Positions 42,300-51,411 of a stretch of 64,000 nucleotides of DNA are shown here, one piece after another (positions within the stretch are counted from its first letter, which is position 1; the number at the start of each line of letters is the position of its first letter). Origin of the DNA: Rhizobium leguminosarum bv. trifolii WSM1325 (GTDB lineage: Bacteria; Pseudomonadota; Alphaproteobacteria; Rhizobiales; Rhizobiaceae); NCBI GenBank assembly GCA_000023185.1, contig CP001622.1:4192501-4256500 (forward strand), read 5' to 3'. Made by a program: the position numbers and the translations under genes. The notes beneath the pieces are model-generated. The model was not told the DNA's origin, made no database searches, and was given only the letters and a program-made list of their open reading frames with translations.

Positions 42300-42455
42300 A
42301 TGCTTGGCACGATACTACTTGTTATCCTCATTCTGCTCTTGATCGGAGCCTTGCCGAATTGGGGTTATAGCCGTGGCTGGGGCTATGGACCTTCTGGCGG
42401 TTTGGGGCTAGTTCTCGTGATTATCATTATCCTTGTACTAATGGGCCGCGTCTAA
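42300..42455 (+). CDS. DUF3309 small membrane protein
   Basis: This 51-residue protein has two hydrophobic segments (residues 3-18 and 35-48) around a Gly/Tyr/Trp-rich loop (N-W-G-Y-S-R-G-W-G-Y-G-P-S-G-G), the recognisable pattern of the DUF3309 family. AAGGA lies eight bases before the ATG. Function is unknown; such proteins occur in envelope- or stress-related settings. It is 27 bp upstream of a glycine-zipper lipoprotein gene in the same direction, so the two may be co-transcribed. Confidence 0.85.
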   Translation: MLGTILLVILILLLIGALPNWGYSRGWGYGPSGGLGLVLVIIIILVLMGRV

Positions 42456-42482
42456 AGGCCAACTAACCTGGGGAGTTACGAC

Positions 42483-42740
42483 ATGATGAAGAAGATTGTT
42501 CTTATTGGTGCGCTCGTCGGCGCGCTCGCATCCTGCACAGCGACCGAGCAAGGCACGGCGATCGGCGCCGGCACCGGCGCGGTTATCGGCGGTGTCGTCA
42601 CCAACAGCTGGGGTGGTGCCGCCGTCGGCGCCGTTGCCGGCGGCCTGACCGGCGCTCTGATCGGCCAGTCGGTCGAACGCCGCGGCTACTGCGTCTATCG
42701 CGACCGCTACGGCCGCCGCTACGAGGCTCGTTGCCGCTAA
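42483..42740 (+). CDS. Glycine-zipper lipoprotein
   Basis: This 85-residue protein has a lipoprotein signal (lipobox L-A-S-C at residues 15-18) and a glycine-zipper region (G-A-G-T-G-A-V-I-G-G and A-V-A-G-G-L-T-G-A-L-I-G), as in outer-membrane SlyB/OmpA-associated small lipoproteins. The C-terminus is rich in Tyr, Arg and Cys. GGGGAG lies seven bases before the ATG. It probably inserts in the outer membrane and contributes to envelope integrity. A terminator follows. Confidence 0.85.
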   Translation: MMKKIVLIGALVGALASCTATEQGTAIGAGTGAVIGGVVTNSWGGAAVGAVAGGLTGALIGQSVERRGYCVYRDRYGRRYEARCR

Positions 42741-42763
42741 TCGGCACAAGCATATCGGACTCC

Positions 42764-42791
42764 CAACGGGCGTTTCGGCGCCCGTTTTCTT
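42764..42791 (+). terminator. Intrinsic terminator of the lipoprotein gene
   Basis: Arms ACGGGCG and CGCCCGT with a 6-nt loop are followed by TTTCTTT about 25 bp after the stop codon. Confidence 0.8.
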
Positions 42792-42879
42792 TGTCGGTCG
42801 ATCCGTCAACGAGACGTTGACAATCGGTTGCGAAAGTCAAACCTAGCGCCGCCCAACGGGGAGTCACATATTTCCTTCA

Positions 42880-42988
42880 GAGCATGATGCCGAAAAGTGT
42901 GAGCGGTTTTCGTACGACATCATGCTCTCACTATAAATGCAGAACAGGATGATCCTAGGCCGACCCGGCCTAAGATCATCCTGTTCTG
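42880..42988. repeat. RIME-type repeat, copy 5 (two hairpins)
   Basis: The first hairpin has arms AGCATGATG and CATCATGCT around the core AAAAGTGTGAGCGGTTTT. The second has long arms beginning AGAACAGGATGAT (42941-42987) around TAGGCCGACCCGGCCTA. The second module is shared with the copy at 58553-58670. Confidence 0.9.
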
Positions 42989-43040
42989 GAGCGCAACGGA
43001 CAGGCAGGGCCGCCCGGCGCACCCAAAAGGAAACGCTTCC

Positions 43041-43187
43041 ATGATTCAGATTTTGCTGAATTCCCTCATCGCGTCGGCTTTCCTGACAACCGCGATATCA
43101 GCGTTCAGCAGCGATGATCGTTCGCTGCGCAAAATACCGGCCAGAGTTAGGCCACAGCGACGTCCGAACACAGACCGCCGCTCTTGA
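43041..43187 (+). CDS. Small hypothetical protein, possibly exported
   Basis: This 48-residue frame begins with a hydrophobic stretch (I-L-L-N-S-L-I-A-S-A-F-L-T-T-A-I-S-A) that resembles a signal peptide and ends in a short, very basic tail (R-P-Q-R-R-P-N-T-D-R-R-S). AAGGAAA lies seven bases before the ATG, which is the main reason to list it. It lies between a RIME and the phaB gene. No family was recognised, and it could be spurious. Confidence 0.4.
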   Translation: MIQILLNSLIASAFLTTAISAFSSDDRSLRKIPARVRPQRRPNTDRRS

Positions 43188-43329
43188 TCTTCCCGAAACA
43201 GCGCGACTGCTCCGGTCACAAAGTCGCAACCGGCATCACGAGACGCCCACAAACAGCGATGGCGCGATCCTGCCGGACGCGCCATCGCTTTGAATCTAAT
43301 TCCTACTGTCGACGTGAAGACAGAAATGC

Positions 43330-44055
43330 CTAGGCGAAGAACTGTCCGCCATTGGCCGTCAGCGTCGAACCGGTGATGAAGCCGGCATCGTCGGAGACGA
43401 GGAAGGTGACGCAGCGCGCGATCTCTTCCGGTTCGCCGAGCCGACCGACGGGGATCTGCGGAATGATACGTTCGTTCAGCACCTTCTCCGGCACGGCAAG
43501 CACCATTTCCGTTCCGATGTAACCGGGGCAAATGGCGTTGACGGTGATGTTCTTGTTCGCCCCCTCCTGAGCCAGTGCCTTGGTAAAACCGAGATCGCCC
43601 GCCTTGGCCGCCGAATAATTCACCTGGCCCATCTGGCCCTTTTGCCCGTTGATCGACGAGATATTGACGATACGACCGAAGCTGCGGTCACGCATGCCGG
43701 TCCAGACCTGATGCGTCATGTTGAACAGGCCGGTGAGGTTGGTATTGATCACCTCGTGCCATTGTTGCTGCGTCATCTTGTGGAACATCGCGTCGCGGGT
43801 GATGCCGGCATTGTTGACGAGGATTTCGACCGGGCCGATCTCGCTTTCGACCCTGGCAACTCCCTCGCCGCAAGCGAGGTAATCCGAAACATCCCATTTG
43901 AACACCGGAACGCCGGTAACGTCGTGGAAGGCTTTGGCCTTCTCGTCGTTGCCGGCATAGCTGGCAGCGACCCTGTATCCGGCATTTTTCAGTGCCATGG
44001 ATATTGCCGCGCCGATGCCGCGTGTACCCCCGGTGACCAAAGCCACTCTGCTCAT
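43330..44055 (-). CDS. phaB: Acetoacetyl-CoA reductase
   Basis: This 241-residue short-chain dehydrogenase/reductase makes (R)-3-hydroxybutyryl-CoA with NADPH for polyhydroxybutyrate synthesis. The cofactor motif is T-G-G-T-R-G-I-G at residues 8-15, the N-N-A-G motif follows, and the catalytic Ser/Tyr/Lys are in I-S-S-I-N-G and Q-V-N-Y-S-A-A-K. GGAG lies six bases before the ATG. It follows phaA by 71 bp on the same strand as the usual phaAB pair. Confidence 0.96.
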   Translation of the reverse strand: MSRVALVTGGTRGIGAAISMALKNAGYRVAASYAGNDEKAKAFHDVTGVPVFKWDVSDYLACGEGVARVESEIGPVEILVNNAGITRDAMFHKMTQQQWHEVINTNLTGLFNMTHQVWTGMRDRSFGRIVNISSINGQKGQMGQVNYSAAKAGDLGFTKALAQEGANKNITVNAICPGYIGTEMVLAVPEKVLNERIIPQIPVGRLGEPEEIARCVTFLVSDDAGFITGSTLTANGGQFFA

Positions 44056-44126
44056 GTTCCGCTCCCCTTTTGTTTTTCGCCCCGTCGCGTGGCGGGATCT
44101 TCAATCAAACATGGATCGTATGCTAT

Positions 44127-45308
44127 TTAAAGCGCTTCAAAGCACATGGCCACACCCATGCCACCCCCGATGCAAAGCGTGGCGAGACCCTTCTTAGCGC
44201 CGCGGCGCTTCATTTCGAACAGCAGCGTGTTGAGAACGCGCGCACCGGAGGCGCCGATCGGATGGCCGATCGCGATCGCTCCGCCATTGACGTTGACGAT
44301 CGACGGATCCCACCCGAGATCCTTGGTGACGGCACAGGCTTGCGCCGCGAAGGCCTCATTGGCTTCGACGAGATCAAGATCGTTGACCGACCAGCCGGCC
44401 TTCTCGAGCGCCTTGCGCGAAGCCGGGATCGGTCCGGTGCCCATGATCTGCGGATCGACACCCGCCGTTGCCCAGGAAACGATGCGGGCGAGCGGCTGGA
44501 CCCCGCGCCGGACCGCCTCCGCTTCGCTCATCAGCACCGCCACAGCGGCACCGTCGTTGAGGCCGGACGCGTTCGCGGCCGTGACCGTGCCGTCCTTGTC
44601 GAAGGCCGGGCGCAGCTTCCCCATCGCCTCGATCGTCGCGCCGTGACGGATATATTCGTCAGCATCGACCGTAACGTCGCCCTTACGTGTCTTAATGACG
44701 TAGGGGATGATCTCGTCGACAAAGCGACCGGCCTTCTGCGCTGCCTCCGCCTTGTTCTGCGAACTGACGGCGAACTGATCCTGGTCGTCGCGCGAAAGCT
44801 GCCACTGGCGCGCAACATTCTCGGCGGTGATGCCCATGTGGTAGCCGTGGAAAGCGTCGGTCAAGCCGTCCTTGATCATCGTGTCGATCATCTTCATGTC
44901 GCCCATCTTGACGCCGCCGCGCAAGTGCGCGGCATGCGGGGCCATCGACATGGATTCCTGGCCGCCGGCAACGATGATCTTGGCGTCGCCGGTGGCGATC
45001 TGCTGCATGCCGAGCGCGACGGCGCGCAAGCCCGAGCCGCAGAGCTGGTTAACGCCCCAGGCCGTTGCTTCCTGCGGAATGCCGGCCTTCATCGCCGCCT
45101 GGCGGGCCGGGTTCTGACCTTCGCCGGCGGCAAGCACCTGGCCGAGGATCACCTCATCCACCTCGCCGGCATCGACGCCCGCACGCTCGAGCGCGCCCTT
45201 GATGACGGCCGCCCCGAGCTCATGCGCGAGGACCGTCGCGAAAGCACCGTTGAAGGCGCCGACTGCTGTTCGCCCTGCACTGGCGATGACGATGGATGGA
45301 TTGCTCAT
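44127..45308 (-). CDS. phaA: Acetyl-CoA C-acetyltransferase (beta-ketothiolase)
   Basis: This 393-residue thiolase condenses two acetyl-CoA to acetoacetyl-CoA. The acyl-binding Cys is in N-Q-L-C-G-S-G-L-R near residue 90, the catalytic His in [12 protein letters not shown] and the second Cys in [16 protein letters not shown] lies seven bases before the ATG at 45308. It is the first gene of phaAB and divergent from the phaR repressor, so acetyl-CoA flux to polyhydroxybutyrate is probably controlled from the shared intergenic region. Confidence 0.96.
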   Translation of the reverse strand: MSNPSIVIASAGRTAVGAFNGAFATVLAHELGAAVIKGALERAGVDAGEVDEVILGQVLAAGEGQNPARQAAMKAGIPQEATAWGVNQLCGSGLRAVALGMQQIATGDAKIIVAGGQESMSMAPHAAHLRGGVKMGDMKMIDTMIKDGLTDAFHGYHMGITAENVARQWQLSRDDQDQFAVSSQNKAEAAQKAGRFVDEIIPYVIKTRKGDVTVDADEYIRHGATIEAMGKLRPAFDKDGTVTAANASGLNDGAAVAVLMSEAEAVRRGVQPLARIVSWATAGVDPQIMGTGPIPASRKALEKAGWSVNDLDLVEANEAFAAQACAVTKDLGWDPSIVNVNGGAIAIGHPIGASGARVLNTLLFEMKRRGAKKGLATLCIGGGMGVAMCFEAL

Positions 45309-45445
45309 GGGGACGCTCCTCGTTTTCGTCTCACTTACATAAGTGGAAACTGGCAAAGCTTGGAGCACAAGTCAAACGCGAAGACCGGCCGCCGTCATTT
45401 TAGGTAAAGCCCGTCGAAGCCCGATTCATCTGCTCTGTTAAAGGT

Positions 45446-45461
45446 TTGCCGCATCGCACAA
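45446..45461. promoter_or_regulatory. Candidate PhaR operator
   Basis: The imperfect dyad TTGCCGCATCGCACAA contains TGC-N6-GCA, similar to the TGC/GCA-rich sites bound by PhaR in other alphaproteobacteria. It lies midway in the 237-bp phaA/phaR gap. Evidence is weak because the dyad has mismatches. Confidence 0.3.
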
Positions 45462-45545
45462 AGAGATTGTCACCGGCCTTCTTTTGCGTTTACAGTCTCA
45501 AGTGGAGGAATATCCATAAATCAGACGGGGGTTCAGGAGACTGAT

Positions 45546-46118
45546 ATGGCGAAGCATGAGGGTCAGATTGTTATCAAGAAATACGCCAATCGCCGCCTAT
45601 ACAACACAGGCACCAGCACCTACGTGACGCTGGAAGACCTGGCGGAGATGGTGAAGAAGGGCGAAGAATTTAACGTACAAGATGCAAAAAGCGGAGATGA
45701 CATCACCCATTCGGTGCTGACCCAGATCATCTTCGAACAGGAATCGAAGACCGGCAACACATTGCTCCCGATCTCTTTCCTGCGCCAGCTCATCACCTAT
45801 TACGGCGACCAGATGCAGATGGTGGTGCCGAGCTTTCTCGAACATTCGATGCGCTCCTTCACCGAACAGCAGTCCCAGATGCGCGAGCAAGTAAACCGCG
45901 CCTTCGGCGAAACGCCGCTCGGCAAGAACCTGCAGTTGCCGATGCAGATGGTCGAGGACCATGTTCGCCGCAACACCGAGCTGTTTCAGCAGGCGATGCA
46001 GATGTTCTCGCCCTTCATGACGCCGCCTGCCAAGGAAAGCCGCAAGGCCGAGGCCAAGGATATCGACGAGCTGAAGGAACAGCTCCGCGCCCTTCAGAAC
46101 AAACTCGACAACCTATAA
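45546..46118 (+). CDS. phaR: Polyhydroxyalkanoate synthesis repressor PhaR (AniA)
   Basis: This 190-residue regulator has the conserved N-terminal PHA DNA-binding domain (K-K-Y-A-N-R-R-L-Y-N-T-G at about 12-23) and the accumulation-regulator domain up to residue 110, followed by a Gln/Met-rich helical part and a C-terminal coiled coil (I-D-E-L-K-E-Q-L-R-A-L-Q-N-K-L). PhaR senses PHB granules and represses phasin and carbon-flux genes; in rhizobia it is also known as AniA and affects exopolysaccharide. AGGAG precedes the ATG. Its last six bases overlap the convergent membrane-protein gene. Confidence 0.95.
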   Translation: MAKHEGQIVIKKYANRRLYNTGTSTYVTLEDLAEMVKKGEEFNVQDAKSGDDITHSVLTQIIFEQESKTGNTLLPISFLRQLITYYGDQMQMVVPSFLEHSMRSFTEQQSQMREQVNRAFGETPLGKNLQLPMQMVEDHVRRNTELFQQAMQMFSPFMTPPAKESRKAEAKDIDELKEQLRALQNKLDNL

Positions 46119-46520
46119 TCCGATCGAGACATCCCGCCCGGCGCTTCGGATCGACACGGCAAAACCGCCGATGACATCGATCAGAGCGATCGTCATCAAA
46201 ATGAAGAAGACCTGCGTCGCAGCATCCCGGACGAGCAAAAACTCGACCAGGAAAGCGATGAACACCAGCATCGACAGCATGTGGTTGACGAGATTGCCGG
46301 AACCAGTTCTGGTCGCCTTGAGGATTTCGAAGAACAGCACGACAAGTGCGATGACGATGAAAAGATCGCCGAGCGCCATGCTCCAGATCGCGCCCGAGAT
46401 CATCGACAGCACGATGATATCATGTTGCAGTGCCGGAATTCCGCCATTGCCCATCAGGCCCAGCATCGCAAGATTGTAAAGAATAAACGGGATAATCATC
46501 AGGGGCATGGCGGCTATCAT
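46113..46520 (-). CDS. Four-TM inner-membrane protein of unknown function
   Basis: This 135-residue protein has four hydrophobic segments (about residues 5-25, 40-68, 82-100 and 105-125) and no recognisable motif. GGGAG lies seven bases before the ATG at 46520; a TTG two codons upstream is less likely. The stop overlaps the end of phaR by 6 bp on the other strand, so the two transcripts are convergent. It may be an YqhA/YccF-like small membrane protein, but I cannot assign a family. Confidence 0.8.
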   Translation of the reverse strand: MIAAMPLMIIPFILYNLAMLGLMGNGGIPALQHDIIVLSMISGAIWSMALGDLFIVIALVVLFFEILKATRTGSGNLVNHMLSMLVFIAFLVEFLLVRDAATQVFFILMTIALIDVIGGFAVSIRSAGRDVSIGL

Positions 46521-46607
46521 CGGCAATCTCCCAGTGCATCATGGAACAATACTGCCGCAAACCCTTGCCCCACCGCAAGTCATTGCAAATATTATATTGT
46601 CGAAATG

Positions 46608-46633
46608 CAAAAGGCCGGCGTGACGCCGGCCTT
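46608..46633 (-). terminator. Intrinsic terminator of rpmF
   Basis: On the minus strand a perfect AAGGCCGGCG / CGCCGGCCTT stem is followed by TTTTGCATTT, 32 bp after the rpmF stop. Confidence 0.75.
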
Positions 46634-46665
46634 GAAACTTCGATCGGACAAGCCGGATCGCGAAA

Positions 46666-46851
46666 TTATGCGCTTTCCTTCGGCGTCAGAACCTGGCGGC
46701 CGCGATACATACCGGTTTTCAGATCGATATGATGCGGGCGGCGCAGTTCGCCGGAATTCTTGTCTTCGACGTAGGTCGGAGCCTTCAGGGCGTCTGCCGA
46801 ACGGCGCATACCGCGCTTGGACGGGCTTGTTTTTCTCTTCGGTACAGCCAT
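46666..46851 (-). CDS. rpmF: 50S ribosomal protein L32
   Basis: This 61-residue protein begins [18 protein letters not shown], the invariant start of bacterial L32, and lacks the zinc-binding cysteines, as usual in alphaproteobacteria. The C-terminus [13 protein letters not shown] is diagnostic. GGAG lies eight bases before the ATG. It is a monocistronic gene ending at an intrinsic terminator. Confidence 0.98.
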
Positions 46852-47006
46852 TTCTCTTACTCCACTTGCGGGCAAAACATTCCCACGGCCACACCGGCGG
46901 CCGAAACGGACATGTCGCGATTTCGGAATTTGGCGCGCTTATACATGCAAGGGGTGACCTTGACCAGTCCCCATGCGTATTTTTTGCAAAGCCGATGATT
47001 CCAGGC

Positions 47007-47654
47007 TCAGACTTCGTCTTCCGGCACGATCCAAGGCTCGGCTCGAGCCGCCTCTTCCCATTTCCGCCAGGCCGGATGCGCCTTCATGGTCTCCATATAG
47101 GCCAGCGTATCGTTCTGGCTGACGAGATCATAGATTTCGAACCGGTTGACGACAGGCGCAAACATCGCATCCGCCCCGCTGAACGCGCCAAACAGAAACG
47201 GTCCGCCGGATTGCTGCAGGAGGTCGCGCCAGATCGTCTCGATGCGGCTGATATCGGCGTCGACACCCTCCGGCAACGCGATCTTGCCCTTCGGCCGGCG
47301 GATATTCATCGGGCAGGCACCGCGCAGCGCCCGGAAGCCCGAAAGCATTTCCATCGAAACCGAACGGGCGAGCGCTCGCTCGGCGCGATCCCTCGGCAGA
47401 AGGGCGGCGTCCGGATAAAGCTCGGCGACATATTCGATGATCGCCAGCGATTCCCAGATCTTCAATGCACCATGCTGCAGAAGTGGTACTCGCCCGGTCG
47501 GTGAGACCGCCTTGATATCGCGATTGCCACCAGGATAGTCGAAGGGGATCAGAACCTCCTCGAAATCGACGCCGGCGCCCGTCAGCGCCATCCACGACCG
47601 GAACGACCAGGAGGAATAGTTCTTGTTGGCGATGTAGAGCGTCGGTCTATCCAT
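47007..47654 (-). CDS. Glutathione S-transferase family protein
   Basis: This 215-residue protein has an N-terminal thioredoxin-like domain (residues 1-80; Y-S-S-W-S-F-R-S-W at the active-site position, cis-Pro in G-R-V-P-L-L, E-S in I-W-E-S-L-A-I) and an all-helical C-terminal domain (90-205). The N-K-N-Y-S-S-W-S pattern places it near the maleylacetoacetate-isomerase/YfcF-like group. It probably detoxifies or isomerises a glutathione adduct; the substrate is unknown. It lies 13 bp after a 2H phosphoesterase gene and is likely co-transcribed with it. Confidence 0.9.
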   Translation of the reverse strand: MDRPTLYIANKNYSSWSFRSWMALTGAGVDFEEVLIPFDYPGGNRDIKAVSPTGRVPLLQHGALKIWESLAIIEYVAELYPDAALLPRDRAERALARSVSMEMLSGFRALRGACPMNIRRPKGKIALPEGVDADISRIETIWRDLLQQSGGPFLFGAFSGADAMFAPVVNRFEIYDLVSQNDTLAYMETMKAHPAWRKWEEAARAEPWIVPEDEV

Positions 47655-47667
47655 GGGCCTCTCCGGT

Positions 47668-48390
47668 TCAGGCTTCGAAATCGAAGATCAACAATTCGTG
47701 GAAATGGTTCATGTCCTCGAACGCGCAGAATGCCGGCGGGGTCAGCTCGAAAACAGGGGCCTTGCGGCGGACATCGTCGGCGACGTTGTCGAGCATTGCC
47801 TGCCAGCGCGGCAAGGCTTCGTCTTCCAACCGTTCGATCGCATAGGCGAAGGTCATGTGGAACTTATAGTCCTCATGGTTCGGCTGGCGATAGCCCAGAA
47901 GCTCGGCCAGCGCATTGCGCCAGGCTCGCATGACCTTGCGGTCTCTCTCCGTCGCCCCGTCGACGAGCAGGCCCGACGGGCGAGCTTCGACGATGGCGAC
48001 CTTGAAGGGATCGGCCATCGAGAAACCTTCGAGCCGGGCCGCCATCAGCGCTATCATGTCGTCGATCGGCGTATCGAGAGGCAGATCGCCCGGCCAGCAA
48101 TCCTGGCGGCGCCTGGTCTCGATGACACCTTCGAAAAGTGTCATGTGAATGCTTGATATCGGCGTGAAGAGGAACTGCGGGGCTTCGGGCATCGCCAGAT
48201 ATTTCTCACGCGCCTCGATCAGCACCGCCTGCGTTTGCGAACCCTTCTCGATATGGCAAACGATGGTGTTGCCGGCTTCCGGCAGAAAGCCGCCGACCTT
48301 GCGATAACGGCTGCCGAGATGGGCGGGCGGGGTTGGATTGTGCCTCTTCGAATAAAAGAGAAGCTCGGGCGAAAATGTCGTGATGGTCAT
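47668..48390 (-). CDS. 2H phosphoesterase/DUF1868 protein (RNA 2',3'-cyclic phosphodiesterase-like)
   Basis: This 240-residue protein has two H-x-T-x motifs, S-I-H-M-T-L-F-E-G and Y-K-F-H-M-T-F-A-Y, which form the active site of 2H phosphoesterases acting on 2'-5' or cyclic-phosphate RNA ends. The DUF1868 spacing fits. The ATG at 48390 was preferred over a frame opening 39 nt upstream, though no strong ribosome site is seen. It probably shares a transcript with the GST gene just downstream. The cellular substrate is unknown. Confidence 0.85.
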   Translation of the reverse strand: MTITTFSPELLFYSKRHNPTPPAHLGSRYRKVGGFLPEAGNTIVCHIEKGSQTQAVLIEAREKYLAMPEAPQFLFTPISSIHMTLFEGVIETRRRQDCWPGDLPLDTPIDDMIALMAARLEGFSMADPFKVAIVEARPSGLLVDGATERDRKVMRAWRNALAELLGYRQPNHEDYKFHMTFAYAIERLEDEALPRWQAMLDNVADDVRRKAPVFELTPPAFCAFEDMNHFHELLIFDFEA

Positions 48391-48470
48391 GGGCGACTCG
48401 GGGGCTCTGGTTGGACTGCATTCGCCCATATGGCAGAACCAAGAATGTCAGATGACACTTGCCACGTCTC

Positions 48471-48520
48471 GAGCACGATACCGAAAAGTGTGAGCGGTTT
48501 TCGGACGACATCCTGTTCTA
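48471..48520. repeat. RIME-type repeat, copy 6 (short, decayed)
   Basis: The core CCGAAAAGTGTGAGCGGTTTTCGG is flanked by GAGCACGATA and TCCTGTTCTA, which no longer pair perfectly. It lies between mtgA and the 2H phosphoesterase gene. Confidence 0.8.
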
Positions 48521-48536
48521 GCGATAAGTTCTGATC

Positions 48537-49274
48537 TCAATCATAGATGCACCGGATGTAATCGCCCGAACCTTGTGCGCGTCTCTCGATCACGCCGGCG
48601 AGCCGGCGAAGACCTCGTCCGGGCTTGCCGGCATTGCGGTCGATGGGGTTCGGCAGCGAGACGGCAAGCAGCGATGCCTGGCGCCGCGTCAGCTTCGAGG
48701 CCGGCACCTTGAAATGATGCTGGGCCGCCGCCTCGATACCGTAAATGCCGGGACCCCATTCGGCGATATTGAGATAGATTTCCATCAGCCGTCGTTTCGA
48801 CAGGACGAAATCCGTGCTCACCGCGAGCGGAAGTTCCAGCGCCTTGCGCACGAAGGAGCGGCCGTTCCAGAGGAAGAGGTTTTTCGCCGTCTGCATCGGG
48901 ATGGTGCTACCGCCCCGTGTTGCCTGACCTTTCAGCGTATCCTCGACCAGCATGCGCATTTCCGCCCAGTCGACACCGCCGTGAAAGCAATATTGCCCGT
49001 CCTCTGACATCATCACCGACTGCACCACAACCGGGGCAATCTTATCAAGCGACACCCATTGCCTGTCGTAACCCCGCAGCAGCACGAGATCGCGCAGCAT
49101 CAGCGTCGAGACGGGATGAATGAAAGGCAGCAGATAGAAAAAGATCAGCGCATAGGGAAGAATCAGCAAGACCAGCACGGCAAGAACAATGCGTTTCAAC
49201 ACACGCCCGTCTCCGAACCATCGCCGACGAGCCGGCATGTCGACGCTGTCCTCTCTCTCCGGCGCTATATCCAA
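48537..49274 (-). CDS. mtgA: Monofunctional biosynthetic peptidoglycan transglycosylase
   Basis: This 245-residue GT51 enzyme polymerises lipid II glycan strands. A cytoplasmic N-terminus with many charged residues is followed by one membrane anchor (about 28-52), then the catalytic domain with the Glu in [12 protein letters not shown], and motifs [13 protein letters not shown] and [10 protein letters not shown]. It acts at the outer face of the inner membrane. It is divergent from ispA with 135 bp between the starts. Confidence 0.95.
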   Translation of the reverse strand: MDIAPEREDSVDMPARRRWFGDGRVLKRIVLAVLVLLILPYALIFFYLLPFIHPVSTLMLRDLVLLRGYDRQWVSLDKIAPVVVQSVMMSEDGQYCFHGGVDWAEMRMLVEDTLKGQATRGGSTIPMQTAKNLFLWNGRSFVRKALELPLAVSTDFVLSKRRLMEIYLNIAEWGPGIYGIEAAAQHHFKVPASKLTRRQASLLAVSLPNPIDRNAGKPGRGLRRLAGVIERRAQGSGDYIRCIYD

Positions 49275-49409
49275 TGTCCCCAGTCCGATTTCGCTCCTGT
49301 CGTTCTCATAACGCCTGTGCAGAGCTTATGCCAGAGTGCGCGGCGAATCTTGCTGCCGCCATCGACAATTCCGTTGCAAGCCCGGGGGCGCTCATGCCAA
49401 ACAGCGCCC

Positions 49410-50324
49410 ATGGACGCGAACCGGGACACTTTCGAGACGAGGCTGAAGAACAACGCCCGCGACATCGAGGCGCTGCTCGACGCATTGCTTTCACCGAGTG
49501 CCCTTTCCGATGAAATCGCCAGGCCCGAGACGCTGCGCGATGCCATGCATTATGCCGTGCTGAATGGCGGCAAGCGGCTGCGCCCGTTTCTCGTCGTCGA
49601 AAGTGCAGCCCTTCTCGGCGGCGACGCAGAGGCGGCGCTTCGCGTCGGCGCCGCCCTCGAATGCGTTCACTGCTATTCCCTCGTGCATGACGACCTGCCG
49701 GCCATGGACGATGACGACCTGCGCCGCGGCAAACCGACGGTACACATCAAGTTCGACGAGGCGACGGCGATCCTCGCCGGCGACAGCCTGCTGACCTATG
49801 CCTTCGACATCATCGCCGCGCCGGAAACGACCCTTGCCGATACGAGCAAGGCATCGCTGGTGCTGGCCCTTGCCCGCGCAGCCGGTCTCGGCGGCATGGC
49901 CGGCGGCCAGGCGCTCGACCTCGCGGCGGAAAAGCAGGCCCCCGACGAGGCCGGCATCATCCGCCTGCAGGCGATGAAAACAGGCGCGCTGATCCGCTTC
50001 GCCTGTGAAGCCGGCGCCGTCATCGCGGCAAGCCGGCCGGAAGATCGCCGTCGCCTGCGCGCCTTCGGCGAAAAGATCGGCCTTGCCTTCCAACTGGCCG
50101 ACGACATTCTCGACCTGACCTCGGATGCGGCGACCATGGGCAAGGCGACCGGCAAGGATGCGGCCCGCGGCAAGGGAACGCTTGTGGCCCTGCGCGGCAT
50201 GGAATGGGCCGAAGCCCAGCTCCGCGAGCATGTCCGCGATGCAGAGGCGTTGCTTGCCCCCTACGGCCCCCGTGCCTCGACCCTCATTGCTGCGGCGCAT
50301 TTCATCGCCGACCGGAAGAGCTGA
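49410..50324 (+). CDS. ispA: Farnesyl/geranyl diphosphate synthase
   Basis: This 304-residue trans-prenyltransferase has the first aspartate-rich motif D-D-L-P-A-M-D-D-D-D-L-R-R-G (FARM, bacterial FPP-synthase type with two extra residues) and the second D-D-I-L-D-L. It condenses IPP and DMAPP to farnesyl diphosphate for undecaprenyl, quinone and related lipids. The start at ATG 49410 (M-D-A-N-R-D) fits the family; the open frame runs upstream through the mtgA promoter region without a ribosome site. It converges on hisC with a 9-bp gap, and ispG of the same pathway lies 1.1 kb on. Confidence 0.95.
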   Translation: MDANRDTFETRLKNNARDIEALLDALLSPSALSDEIARPETLRDAMHYAVLNGGKRLRPFLVVESAALLGGDAEAALRVGAALECVHCYSLVHDDLPAMDDDDLRRGKPTVHIKFDEATAILAGDSLLTYAFDIIAAPETTLADTSKASLVLALARAAGLGGMAGGQALDLAAEKQAPDEAGIIRLQAMKTGALIRFACEAGAVIAASRPEDRRRLRAFGEKIGLAFQLADDILDLTSDAATMGKATGKDAARGKGTLVALRGMEWAEAQLREHVRDAEALLAPYGPRASTLIAAAHFIADRKS

Positions 50325-50333
50325 AGCGGCAGG

Positions 50334-51395
50334 TCAGGCTGTCAGTATTTCTTTGAGGGCGGAAACCAGACGGGCACACTCCTCGCCCGTGCCGATGCTG
50401 ATCCGCAGGAAGTCCGAAATACGCGGTTTGGCGAAATGCCGGACGAGAATGCCGCGCTCCCGCAGAGCGGCTTGAAGCGCTGCCCCGGAACGGCTTTGGT
50501 GCCTCGCGAAAACGAAGTTCGCCTGGGACGGCAAGACCTCGAAACCCAAAACTTCAAGTTCAGAGTCGAGGCTTTCGCGGCTGGCGATGATGTTCCTCCG
50601 GCATGTCTCAAACCACGCCTCGTCCTTGATCGCCGCCGTCGCCGCAAGCTGCGCCAGACGATCGAGCGGATAGGAATTGAAACTGTCCTTGACCCGCTCC
50701 AGCGCCTCAATCAGCGGCCGCTGCCCCAGCGCGAAGCCGATGCGCAGACCGGCAAGCGAACGGGACTTCGACAGGGTCTGGATCACCAGTAGGTTGGGAT
50801 AGGTTGAAACGAGCCCGGCAGCGCTCTCGCCGCCGAAATCGATATAGGCCTCGTCTATGACAACGACCGCATCCGGATGGGCGGCAAGAAGTGCTTCGAT
50901 ACTGGCAAGTGGCAAGCCGATGCCGGTCGGCGCATTCGGATTGGGGATGATGATCGCGCCGCAGGGCCTGTCGTAATCTTCCAGCCCGATCCGAAACCCA
51001 TCGTCAACAGGCACCTCGATCGCTTCGACGCCGTATAGCAGGCTATAGGTCGAATAGAAGGCGTAGGTCACATCGGGGTAGAGAAGCGGCCGCTCGTGTT
51101 TCAGCAGCGCCTGGAACGTATGCGCGAGAACCTCGTCGGAGCCGTTGCCGACGAATATTTCTTCTGCGGTCAGGCCGAAATGGGCCGCGATCGTCTCGCG
51201 CAATTCCGCAGCAGTCGGATCGGGATAGAGCCGCAGACGATCGTCCGCCGCATCCCGGATCGCCTCAAGCGCCTTCGGGGACGGACCGTAAGGGCTCTCG
51301 TTGGTATTGAGCTTGACCATGTTCGCGATACGGGGCTGCTCGCCCGCGACATAGGGCCGAAGCTTACTGACGATAGGCGACCAGTACCGGCTCAT
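50334..51395 (-). CDS. hisC: Histidinol-phosphate aminotransferase
   Basis: This 353-residue class I/II PLP aminotransferase carries the Schiff-base lysine in [14 protein letters not shown] and the substrate motif N-E-S-P-Y-G-P-S near the N-terminus, with Y-I-D-F as the PLP-ring partner. It catalyses the transamination of imidazole-acetol phosphate in histidine synthesis. Rhizobial genomes often carry several HisC-type enzymes, so aromatic amino-acid activity is possible. It starts 16 nt after the ispG stop and is presumably co-transcribed. Confidence 0.9.
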   Translation of the reverse strand: MSRYWSPIVSKLRPYVAGEQPRIANMVKLNTNESPYGPSPKALEAIRDAADDRLRLYPDPTAAELRETIAAHFGLTAEEIFVGNGSDEVLAHTFQALLKHERPLLYPDVTYAFYSTYSLLYGVEAIEVPVDDGFRIGLEDYDRPCGAIIIPNPNAPTGIGLPLASIEALLAAHPDAVVVIDEAYIDFGGESAAGLVSTYPNLLVIQTLSKSRSLAGLRIGFALGQRPLIEALERVKDSFNSYPLDRLAQLAATAAIKDEAWFETCRRNIIASRESLDSELEVLGFEVLPSQANFVFARHQSRSGAALQAALRERGILVRHFAKPRISDFLRISIGTGEECARLVSALKEILTA

Positions 51396-51411
51396 CCGAA
51401 CTTGCGGGCGC

